A DNA stretch of 21,732 bases, taken from NCBI GenBank assembly GCA_021647145.1, contig JAKIVF010000057.1, positions 1 through 21,732 on the forward strand, read 5' to 3'. The position numbers and the translations under genes were made by a program. Shown piece by piece: positions 15,596-21,732 of the stretch. The first letter of the stretch is position 1. Each line of letters starts with the position of its first letter. The notes beneath the pieces are model-generated. The model did no database searches and was not told the DNA's origin. It saw only the letters and a program-made list of their open reading frames with translations. The stretch is from Methylococcaceae bacterium. GTDB lineage: Bacteria > Pseudomonadota > Gammaproteobacteria > Methylococcales > Methylomonadaceae.

Positions 15596-16275
15596 AATTG
15601 TTAGCAGTAGAAACCTCTACAGAAGCCTGTTCAGCAGCTTTAATTATTGATGGTGAAATTCAGGAGCGTTTCGAAATAGCACCAAGAATACATACAAGAC
15701 TAATTCTTCCTATGATAGATTCCCTTCTTGCAGATGCAGAATTAAAGCCTCAACAATTGGATGCATTGGCTTTTAGTAGGGGACCCGGCTCTTTTACTGG
15801 AGTAAGAATTTCTACCGGTGTGATTCAGGGGATAGCTTTTGGTGCAGATTTACCTGTTGTTCCGGTCTCAACTTTAGCTGCAATTGCATATCATTTTTTT
15901 TTACAAAGAGGGGAGTATTGTGCATTTGTAGCCATGGATGCGCGAATGGGTGAAATATTCTGGGGTGTTTACCAAAAAGATCAACAAGGTTTTGCACAAT
16001 TAATAGGTGATGAGGTCGTTACCTTAGCAGAAAATATTTCTTTTCCAGATAAGCAAGGGGTTGGAATTGGTTCTGGCTGGGGGGTATATCAAACTGAATT
16101 GTCTCAGTGTTTAGGTTCACATCTAATTGATTTTGAAGCGGATCATTTGCCAAGAGCTTCTGCAATTGCAGCCTTAGGTGTAATGGGGTTCCAAAACAAT
16201 GAGGCCGTTAATGTTGAGATGGCAATGCCGGTTTATTTACGTGATAAAGTTGCAAAAAAAGAATCAGAAAGATAG
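15592..16275 (+). CDS. tsaB: TsaB, tRNA t6A37 synthesis subunit
   Basis: Partner subunit of TsaD in the complex that makes threonylcarbamoyladenosine at position 37 of ANN-decoding tRNAs. The 227-residue ASKHA-fold protein begins with MKLLAVETSTEACSAAL, followed by HTRLILPMIDSLL and the conserved SRGPGSFTGVRIS (residues 63-75). Length is normal. The ATG overlaps the helicase stop by four bases, a common gammaproteobacterial arrangement implying coupled translation. Forty bases follow before the YciO-like gene, itself from a family related to the first enzyme of the same pathway. Confidence 0.96.
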   Translation: MKLLAVETSTEACSAALIIDGEIQERFEIAPRIHTRLILPMIDSLLADAELKPQQLDALAFSRGPGSFTGVRISTGVIQGIAFGADLPVVPVSTLAAIAYHFFLQRGEYCAFVAMDARMGEIFWGVYQKDQQGFAQLIGDEVVTLAENISFPDKQGVGIGSGWGVYQTELSQCLGSHLIDFEADHLPRASAIAALGVMGFQNNEAVNVEMAMPVYLRDKVAKKESER

Positions 16276-16316
16276 GGTACAATAGGTTTTTAAAATTATG
16301 CTTTTATTATGCTTAG

Positions 16317-16940
16317 ATGGCTCAATATTTCTCAGTTCATCCAGATAACCCACAAAGAAGATTAGTTCATCAAACAGTTGATATAATAAGGCAAGGTGGG
16401 ATCGTTGTTTTACCAACGGATTCATCTTATGCTCTTGCATGTCATATTGGTGATAAACGAGCCTTGGATAATATTCGACGAATTCGTCAGCTCAGTGATA
16501 AACATAACTTTACTCTGCTTTGTAAAGATCTGACTCAAATATCAAATTTCACCAAAATAGGAAATGACGCTTTTAGATTGATAAAATCCTTAACACCAGG
16601 AGCATTTACTTTTATTTTAAATGCAACGAAAGAAGTACCTAAAAGGCTTCAGCATCCAAAGAAAAAAACAATTGGTATTCGGATTCCTAATAATATTTTT
16701 ATCCAACAAATTTTGGATGAGTTAGATGAGCCTCTCTTTAGTTCTACTTTGATATTGCCAGATAATAATGATGAGGCAGAAACAGACCCTTATGAGATAA
16801 GAGAAAAACTGGAGCATGAACTAGATTTAATTATTGATTTTGGAATCATTGAATCTCAGGAAACAACAATGATTAGCTGTATTGATAATCAGATTGAAAT
16901 TACAAGACAAGGGGTTGGTGATGCTCCTATGTTGGGTTAA
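16317..16940 (+). CDS. yciO: YciO-type Sua5/YrdC domain protein (threonylcarbamoyl-AMP synthase-like)
   Basis: A 207-residue YrdC-fold protein. It opens with a Gly-Gly-Ile-Val-Val-Leu-Pro-Thr-Asp-Ser block (27-36), then LSDKHNFTLLCKDL, a GAFTFIL strand and KTIGIRIPNN (residues 119-128). These match the YciO branch more than TsaC or Sua5; there is no C-terminal Sua5 domain. YrdC proteins make threonylcarbamoyl-AMP for tRNA t6A, while the activity of the YciO branch is less certain. The next-but-one genes are the M50 peptidase and scpA, an order conserved in many gammaproteobacteria. Confidence 0.88.
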   Translation: MAQYFSVHPDNPQRRLVHQTVDIIRQGGIVVLPTDSSYALACHIGDKRALDNIRRIRQLSDKHNFTLLCKDLTQISNFTKIGNDAFRLIKSLTPGAFTFILNATKEVPKRLQHPKKKTIGIRIPNNIFIQQILDELDEPLFSSTLILPDNNDEAETDPYEIREKLEHELDLIIDFGIIESQETTMISCIDNQIEITRQGVGDAPMLG

Positions 16941-16952
16941 ATATTTATTAAG

Positions 16953-17189
16953 ATGAAAATGAGCAAAGAGCCAGATGAATTTGAAAAGAAAATTCGCTTT
17001 GGATGTGGAGGGCTATTTGGTCTTGTTGTTGGATTTTATACTGTTTCACGTCTTTTTTTAAAGAGTGATGAAATACTATTGTTTTTTATTGTTATGATTT
17101 CTTGTGTTTATATCTGTGGTTATATGGCGATGAAACAAGGGGATAAATTTTGGCATTCAATAAAAAAAAATCTGCGGTGGTTCGACTAG
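16953..17189 (+). CDS. Small two-helix membrane protein, unknown
   Basis: A 78-residue protein with two hydrophobic segments (about 19-35 and 42-61) and charged ends, starting twelve bases after the YciO-like stop. ATGs at 16953 and 16959 are both possible. No family is recognised. The hydrophobic pattern and the tight position in the operon favour a real gene. Confidence 0.6.
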   Translation: MKMSKEPDEFEKKIRFGCGGLFGLVVGFYTVSRLFLKSDEILLFFIVMISCVYICGYMAMKQGDKFWHSIKKNLRWFD

Positions 17190-17274
17190 ATTTTAATATT
17201 TAAGAACTCTGTGGATACGCTTGGTTTAAATTATAAGCACTAAACAACAACTAAAAAAAGGATGGTTTATATAT

Positions 17275-17931
17275 ATGATGAATGAACTCACAACAATTCA
17301 ACGTATCGTTGTTTGGATTTTGCCTGTGATTTTTGCAATTACTGTGCATGAAGTTGCACACGGCTGGGTTGCAAAGAAAAAGGGGGATAATACCGCTTTT
17401 ATGTTGGGTCGTTTAACTTTAAACCCAATAAAACATATAGATATAGTAGGAACCATTATTGTTCCTGGGTTATTATTGATCACAGGAACTGGAATAATCT
17501 TTGGCTGGGCAAAACCTGTTCCTGTTAATACACGCAATTTTAAAAATATAAAAAAAGACATGGCTCTTGTAGCTGTGGCTGGCCCTGTTTCTAATTTGAT
17601 AATGGCTACTGCCTGGGCTTTAATTGCTAGATTAGGAATTATTATTGATTCAGAAGCTGTCTCTTTACCACTTATTTATACAGGAATTGCAGGTATCTCA
17701 ATAAACCTGGTGTTAGCATTGCTTAATTTGATACCGATCCCCCCCTTAGATGGCAGTCGTATTATTACAGCATTTTTGCCTAATAAATTAGCTTGGAAAT
17801 ATAATCAACTAGAACGTTACGGATTTTTCTTTTTAATTGCTCTAGTCTATACAGGTGGCTTAAGTTATATACTTGGTTACCCTATGTCTATTACTCAAAC
17901 GCTATTCTTTTCTATTGCTGGACTTAGATAA
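17275..17931 (+). CDS. Site-2 protease family (M50) membrane metalloprotease
   Basis: Integral membrane zinc protease, 218 residues with about six membrane segments. HEVAH (25-29) gives the two zinc histidines and catalytic glutamate, and NLIPIPPLDG supplies the third ligand Asp159. There is no PDZ domain, so this is the compact group rather than RseP. It sits directly before scpA, where this protease is commonly found; its substrate is generally unknown. An AAAAGGA lies 12 bases before the first ATG. A second ATG at 17278 is equally possible. Confidence 0.92.
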   Translation: MMNELTTIQRIVVWILPVIFAITVHEVAHGWVAKKKGDNTAFMLGRLTLNPIKHIDIVGTIIVPGLLLITGTGIIFGWAKPVPVNTRNFKNIKKDMALVAVAGPVSNLIMATAWALIARLGIIIDSEAVSLPLIYTGIAGISINLVLALLNLIPIPPLDGSRIITAFLPNKLAWKYNQLERYGFFFLIALVYTGGLSYILGYPMSITQTLFFSIAGLR

Positions 17932-17935
17932 GCTA

Positions 17936-18751
17936 GTGGCAGATAATATAATAATAGAGGTTGATCCTGAACTAGATCAGCAAGTTGCTTTAGTACAAGG
18001 AGCTCCATTTAGAGATTTACCAGAAGATTTATATATTCCTCCAGGAGCAATGGAAGTCTTTCTGGAAACATTTGAAGGCCCGTTAGATTTATTATTATAT
18101 CTGATTAGAAAACAAAACTTGGATATTCTAAATATTCCAATTGCTCATATCACTACTCAATATATTAACTATATTGAAATGATGTCCGAGTTGAAATTGG
18201 AATTAGCAGCTGAATATTTACTGATGGCAGCATTATTAGCAGAAATTAAGTCTAGAATGTTGTTACCTAGACAAACAGATGAGGAAGATGAGGAAGATGA
18301 TCCGCGAGCATATTTAATAAGAAAATTGCAAGAATACGAATGTATAAAAAAAGCAGCAGAAGATATTGACTCACTCCCCAGATATGAACGGGATGTTTTT
18401 GACACTCACCTTGATGTCTCAGATGTTGAAATTAACCACCCATTACCTGATGTTGATTTAAAAGAAATGCTTTTAGCATTTCAAGATGTTCTTAATCGTG
18501 TTGAACAACTCAGTCACCATAAAATAACTAAGGAGCCCCTCTCAGTCCGTGAACGAATGGCATCCATTTTGGAAAAACTTAACAGGCCAGATAGCCTCCT
18601 TTTCTCAGCGTTATTTACCAGAATGGAAGGTAAGAGAGGAGTGGTTGTCTCGTTTCTTGCAATCCTCGAACTCAGTAAAGAAGGATACATCGACATTATC
18701 CAGCTTGAACAATTTGGAGAAATCCGACTCAGATCAAAACTTAGTAGCTGA
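17936..18751 (+). CDS. scpA: Segregation and condensation protein A (kleisin)
   Basis: Kleisin subunit of the SMC-ScpAB chromosome condensation complex. It bridges SMC heads and binds an ScpB dimer. Visible are the conserved N-terminal block FEGPLDLLLYLIRKQNLDIL, the SMC-binding helices that follow, an acidic linker (DEEDEEDD), and the C-terminal winged helix ending EIRLRSKLSS. The frame is open from a TTG at 17873, which would overlap the protease; the GTG at 17936, four bases past that stop, gives the usual N-terminus and 271 residues. Its last 203 bases are overlapped by the scpB reading frame. Confidence 0.93.
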   Translation: MADNIIIEVDPELDQQVALVQGAPFRDLPEDLYIPPGAMEVFLETFEGPLDLLLYLIRKQNLDILNIPIAHITTQYINYIEMMSELKLELAAEYLLMAALLAEIKSRMLLPRQTDEEDEEDDPRAYLIRKLQEYECIKKAAEDIDSLPRYERDVFDTHLDVSDVEINHPLPDVDLKEMLLAFQDVLNRVEQLSHHKITKEPLSVRERMASILEKLNRPDSLLFSALFTRMEGKRGVVVSFLAILELSKEGYIDIIQLEQFGEIRLRSKLSS

Positions 18752-20603
18752 TAAGAATCAGGATGGGACAGAATCAGATGTAAAAGGAAAATTTAAATCT
18801 GAATTAAAAACTAAAATAGAACTTGAGCTAAGAACAGTGCTTGAACCAGAAATAACTGCTGAATTAGAAATAGAATTAAAAACTATTTTAGAACCAAAAA
18901 TTAAGACAGAGTTAGAAGACGAATTAAGAAAAACTTTAGAGCCTGAACTCATTGCAGAATTAGAGCCAGAATTAAAAATATTACTAGAAGAAGAGCTGAG
19001 AGAAGAACTAGAACCTGAGCTTAGAACTCTTCTTGAACCAGAGATAAAAAAGACTTTAGAGGAGGAGTTTAAAAAAGATCTTGAACCTGAACTTAAAAAA
19101 GTTTTAGAAAAAGAATTAATAGATAGTTTAGAGTCTGAGTTAAAACAAGAAATAGAAAGCAAGATAAAACCTGGTTTAGAAAGTAATATACACAAACAGT
19201 TAGAAGAAGAGTTACGAAATGATTTAGAACCTAAAATAATAGATGAGCTCAGTGTTAAGTTGAGAACAACTTTAGAACCTGCATTAAAAGTTGAACTTGA
19301 AAAAAAACTAAGAGAAAGTATTGAGCAAGAACTTAAGTTAAGACTTGTACAAGAAGTAAAAGATTCTTTAGAACAAGCTCTAAAAATAGAGCTTGAACCT
19401 GAACTTAGAAAAACAGTTGAAGATAAACTAAGGTTAAGTTTAGAAGCGGAATTAAAACAGGAACTTGAAAAAAACATAAAAACAGAATTAGAAACTGATT
19501 TACAAAAAAAGTTAGAAGAAGAGTTAAGAGTTGAACTAGAACCAAAAATAAAAGAAGAACTTGAGCAAAAAATAAAATCACTTTTGGCGCTAGAATTACA
19601 AGTTGAGCTTGAAAAAGAAATAAAAACAAAACTAGAAAATGAATTTCAAGTCAAGTTAGAAGAAGAAATTAGAGCTGATCTAGAACCAGAATTAAGAGTT
19701 TCTCTGGAAGCAGAATTAATAGAAGAATTAGAGGTAGAATTAAGGACAATTCTAGAGCCTCAAGTAAAACAAGAACTAGAAAAACAAATAAAGATACAGT
19801 TAGAAGCCGAAACCGAAACGCAATTAAAACAAGAGTTAACAGAACAATTAGAACCAAGAATAAGAAAAAAACTTGAAACTGAATTAAAAGTTAAGTTGGA
19901 TTCAGCATTAAGAAACCAGCTTAATCAACAGCAGGAGATCAAAACATTACAAAAAAATGATACTAAGACTTCGATAGAGTTTGATCTTGATACAAAACGA
20001 ATTGTCGAGGCTATTTTGTTCTCAGCAGATAAACCGATGACAAGCAAACAAATTCAAAATTTATATCCTGAGCTTGAGAGGCCAGAACTAAAAGCAATCA
20101 ATGCGGTTATAGAATCAATCTCTGAGGACTATATTCGAAGGCCAGTTGGATTAAAACAATTAGCGAGTGGCTATCGGTTTCAAGTAAAAGACGGTTATTC
20201 TTATTGGGTCTCCCGTTTATTTGAAGATAAACCCCCTAGGTATTCACGAGCATTATTAGAAACAATTGCTATTATTGCTTATCGTCAGCCAGTGACTAGA
20301 GGAGATATTGAAGATATACGTGGTGTTAGCGTTAGCTCCAATATTATTAGAACCCTTTTAGAAAGAGAGTGGGTTCGTATTATCGGGCATAAAGAAGTAC
20401 CAGGCCGACCTGCCTTATATGGCACAACAAAACAATTTCTGAATTATTTTAATTTATCCTCTTTAGAAAAGTTACCAACATTGGAAGAAATTAAAGATTT
20501 GGATTTATCGACAGAACAAAACCTAACTGAAGAACTAGAAAGTGAAGAACAAACAACCGAAAAACAGCCGAACATCGAACAAATCTCGGAAACCCGACAT
20601 TAA
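18549..20603 (+). CDS. scpB: Segregation and condensation protein B with giant octapeptide-repeat N-terminal extension
   Basis: ScpB dimer that binds the ScpA kleisin in the SMC complex. The normal part is C-terminal: residues about 480-650, with RIVEAILFSADKPMTSKQI, then YSRALLETIAIIAYRQPVTR and the winged-helix end RPALYGTTKQFLNYF. Ahead of it are 47 exact eight-residue repeats (82-457), so the 684-residue product is more than twice the usual length of 180-280. Up to 81 further residues lie before the repeats. The start is uncertain: GTG 18549 has AAGGAG 13 bases upstream but lies deep in scpA; TTG codons at 18645, 18657, 18705 and 18714 are alternatives with poorer sites. No ATG precedes the array. 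The 3' end overlaps rluB. Confidence 0.9.
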   Translation: MNEWHPFWKNLTGQIASFSQRYLPEWKVREEWLSRFLQSSNSVKKDTSTLSSLNNLEKSDSDQNLVADKNQDGTESDVKGKFKSELKTKIELELRTVLEPEITAELEIELKTILEPKIKTELEDELRKTLEPELIAELEPELKILLEEELREELEPELRTLLEPEIKKTLEEEFKKDLEPELKKVLEKELIDSLESELKQEIESKIKPGLESNIHKQLEEELRNDLEPKIIDELSVKLRTTLEPALKVELEKKLRESIEQELKLRLVQEVKDSLEQALKIELEPELRKTVEDKLRLSLEAELKQELEKNIKTELETDLQKKLEEELRVELEPKIKEELEQKIKSLLALELQVELEKEIKTKLENEFQVKLEEEIRADLEPELRVSLEAELIEELEVELRTILEPQVKQELEKQIKIQLEAETETQLKQELTEQLEPRIRKKLETELKVKLDSALRNQLNQQQEIKTLQKNDTKTSIEFDLDTKRIVEAILFSADKPMTSKQIQNLYPELERPELKAINAVIESISEDYIRRPVGLKQLASGYRFQVKDGYSYWVSRLFEDKPPRYSRALLETIAIIAYRQPVTRGDIEDIRGVSVSSNIIRTLLEREWVRIIGHKEVPGRPALYGTTKQFLNYFNLSSLEKLPTLEEIKDLDLSTEQNLTEELESEEQTTEKQPNIEQISETRH
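18792..19919 (+). repeat. 47 tandem 24-base coding units (LExELKxx octads) inside scpB
   Basis: By hand count the array runs 47 octads without a single insertion or deletion. Position 1 is Leu in 42 and F, I or V in the rest. Position 2 is Glu in 41. Position 5 is L, I, V or F in 46. Position 6 is Lys or Arg in 36. Proline occupies position 3 in 14 octads, giving the recurring LEPEL. Codons vary freely between copies (Leu as TTA, CTT, CTA and others; Pro as CCA or CCT), so this is a protein-level repeat, not recently copied DNA. The hydrophobic 4-4 spacing differs from the 3-4 spacing of a heptad coiled coil. Confidence 0.95.
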
Positions 20604-21420
20604 GCTAGATAAAGTTTCTGAGGATAAAGATGTTATTCTCGGTGAGCGTATTCAAAAAGTGTTAGCGCGCGGTGGTGTAGCTTCAAGAAGAGAAATAGAA
20701 CGTTGGATAGAAGAAGGGCGCATAAACGTTAATGGTGTAAAGGTTAGCCCAGGGCTTCATCTTAAATCAGGTGACCAAGTTCAAATTAATGGGCGTGCTA
20801 TTAATTGGGAAAAATATGTTCAGCAACCTACAAGGGTTATAGTCTATAACAAACCTACGGGTGAAGTTGTTACACGTAGGGACCCTCAAGGGCGTCCTGT
20901 AGTTTTTTCCAGGTTACCAAAATTAGACATTGGGCGATGGGTCTCTATTGGTAGATTAGACATTAATACCTCTGGTTTACTTTTATTGACTAATAACGGT
21001 GAGTTAGCCAACCGTTTAATGCATCCTTCTGCTGAGCTCGACAGAGAATATGCTGTTCGTATTTTAGGTGAAGTACCAGATGAAATGATTGAGCAATTAA
21101 AAGAAGGCGTTGAGCTTGAAGATGGGGAAGCTCACTTTAATGACATACAGTTTTTCTCTGGCGAAGGAGCAAATAAATGGTTTCATGTAGTTGTAAAAGA
21201 AGGAAGAAATCGCTTAGTTAGACGGTTGTGGGAATCTCAGGGTGTGACAGTAAGTCGGTTGATGAGAGTGAGATATGGTCCTGCAGTATTACCTACTAAT
21301 GTTAGAGCTAGAGATTGTTATGAGCTAAATAATAAGGAATTAACTATTTTGATGGAAGGCGTTAACATGGAACAAGAAAAGCCTTTAAAACCAGCTTTAA
21401 AGAAAAAAAAACGATCATAG
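20542..21420 (+). CDS. rluB: 23S rRNA pseudouridine synthase RluB
   Basis: Pseudouridine synthase of the RsuA/RluB/RluE group; RluB modifies U2605 of 23S rRNA in E. coli. The N-terminal basic tail is followed by an S4 RNA-binding domain (about 34-85, ERIQKVLARGGVASRREIE). The catalytic block is GRLDINTSGLLLLTNNGE with Asp140. A basic C-terminal tail (KPALKKKKRS) ends the 292-residue protein. RluB is preferred over its relatives because scpB-rluB adjacency is conserved. The only usable start is GTG 20542, inside scpB, giving a 62-base overlap with only a weak Shine-Dalgarno, so translation is probably coupled. Confidence 0.94.
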   Translation: MKNKQPKNSRTSNKSRKPDIKLDKVSEDKDVILGERIQKVLARGGVASRREIERWIEEGRINVNGVKVSPGLHLKSGDQVQINGRAINWEKYVQQPTRVIVYNKPTGEVVTRRDPQGRPVVFSRLPKLDIGRWVSIGRLDINTSGLLLLTNNGELANRLMHPSAELDREYAVRILGEVPDEMIEQLKEGVELEDGEAHFNDIQFFSGEGANKWFHVVVKEGRNRLVRRLWESQGVTVSRLMRVRYGPAVLPTNVRARDCYELNNKELTILMEGVNMEQEKPLKPALKKKKRS

Positions 21421-21632
21421 TTTGACTATAATTTAAAGAAATTTTCTGGTGGTTTATACAATACTGCATGAATATCAGTGGTGCCATTCAGAATTGACAA
21501 ATGGAATGATGTGCTGCGAAAAAATGACGAGTAAAAATATCTCATCCTTAAAGTCATAAAAATAGAATGGGGTTAATTAGTCAACCCTTAAAAAAATATA
21601 TCCAATTGAAATATAATGTTATTTTTCAATAA
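21421..21632. other. Non-coding stretch after rluB
   Basis: Only short frames are open and none has gene-like features. A small hairpin (ATAGT-TTG-ACTAT) spans the rluB stop region, but no stem with a T-run marks a clear terminator. A lone TTGACA at 21494 has no matching -10. With the features at 21633-21694 this completes the 312-base right-edge gap. Confidence 0.4.
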
Positions 21633-21694
21633 TCAACTGACCAAAACGACCAGAAATGTTATAATAAGCTCTTAATTTCCGGTCGAAAAGTTGA
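21633..21694. repeat. Two-part inverted repeat at right edge
   Basis: Inner arms 21647-21657 (CGACCAGAAAT) and 21675-21685 (ATTTCCGGTCG) pair at 10 of 11 positions around a 17-base AT-rich loop. Outer arms TCAACT (21633-21638) and AGTTGA (21689-21694) also pair, with an unequal internal bulge. The loop contains a perfect -10 box. It could be an operator pair or a structured leader. Confidence 0.5.
21637..21665 (+). promoter_or_regulatory. Probable promoter for a gene beyond the right edge
   Basis: CTGACC (21637-21642, 4 of 6 to TTGACA), 17 bases, then a perfect TATAAT (21660-21665). An ATG at 21698 opens a frame that runs to the window end (11 codons), but without a clear Shine-Dalgarno, so no coding region is called. 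Confidence 0.4.
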
Positions 21695-21732
21695 AAAATG
21701 TTACTCCCTGCAAATACAGTCCACCAAACCAA

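Noticed and set aside
16317..16940. Calling this gene tsaC
   Set aside because: The N-terminal and central blocks look like the YciO branch, and the scpA neighbourhood is typical of that branch.
18700..18800. Sequencing frameshift making scpA and scpB falsely separate
   Set aside because: ScpA ends with its normal winged-helix terminus and scpB is complete, so two genes are the simpler reading; kept only as an alternative in the start-site finding.
18758..19477. Long Ser-rich open frame on the minus strand opposite scpB, and similar Leu-rich frames at 19405-19629 and 19669-19857
   Set aside because: They are mirror images of the octad repeats: the 24-base periodic codon use keeps the opposite strand free of stops. 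The translations are low-complexity and lack starts with ribosome sites.
18792..19919. Possible CRISPR or tandem DNA satellite
   Set aside because: There are no spacers or identical repeats; the 24-base units are all in frame, vary in sequence, and conserve only the encoded octad.

Overview
The window reads as a chromosome segment of an AT-rich gammaproteobacterium. The scpA-scpB-rluB block preceded by an M50 peptidase and a YciO-type gene, the YoaA/DinG-type helicase next to tsaB, and the LolA/MMPL/COG4648 envelope genes all point that way. The genus cannot be resolved by eye. No rRNA, tRNA, insertion sequence or CRISPR array was found.

Layout. (1) 1-2.2 kb: a TPP riboswitch leader and thiC (thiamin pyrimidine synthesis), closed by a hairpin. 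(2) 2.36-8.93 kb, + strand: a TauE/SafE permease, a COG4648 membrane protein, a LolA-like periplasmic carrier, an MMPL/RND exporter, an ICMT-like membrane methyltransferase and a flavin-dependent halogenase-like oxidoreductase. Several of these families belong to the export half of aryl-polyene/xanthomonadin-type pigment clusters, but no ketosynthase, acyl carrier protein or ligase is present. (3) 8.93-12.19 kb, - strand: a membrane-anchored multicopper oxidase overlapping a single-domain cupredoxin, then a 364-base intergenic stretch with a strong orphan + strand promoter, then a small lipoprotein. (4) 12.38-13.56 kb, + strand: a CheZ-like protein with a DxxxQ motif and acidic tail, overlapping a TPR lipoprotein. 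(5) 13.6-21.4 kb, + strand: a tightly packed housekeeping run, yoaA-like helicase, tsaB, yciO-like gene, small membrane protein, site-2 protease, scpA, scpB, rluB.

The most striking object is scpB. Its ordinary C-terminal ScpB domain is preceded by 47 uninterrupted eight-residue repeats (376 residues, 1128 bases, no indel) of form Leu-Glu-x-Glu/Lys-Leu/Ile-Lys/Arg-x-x. Hydrophobic residues fall exactly every fourth position, which is not a heptad coiled coil. Synonymous codons have diverged between copies while the protein pattern is kept, so the array appears maintained by selection. The gene also appears to begin inside scpA, with an unusually long overlap, and rluB begins inside scpB; scpA, scpB and rluB all seem to use GTG starts.

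Other points for a second look are the halogenase motif set in the FAD enzyme, the copper-site layout of the multicopper oxidase, the orphan promoter at 11.37 kb, and a promoter wrapped in an inverted repeat at the right edge.
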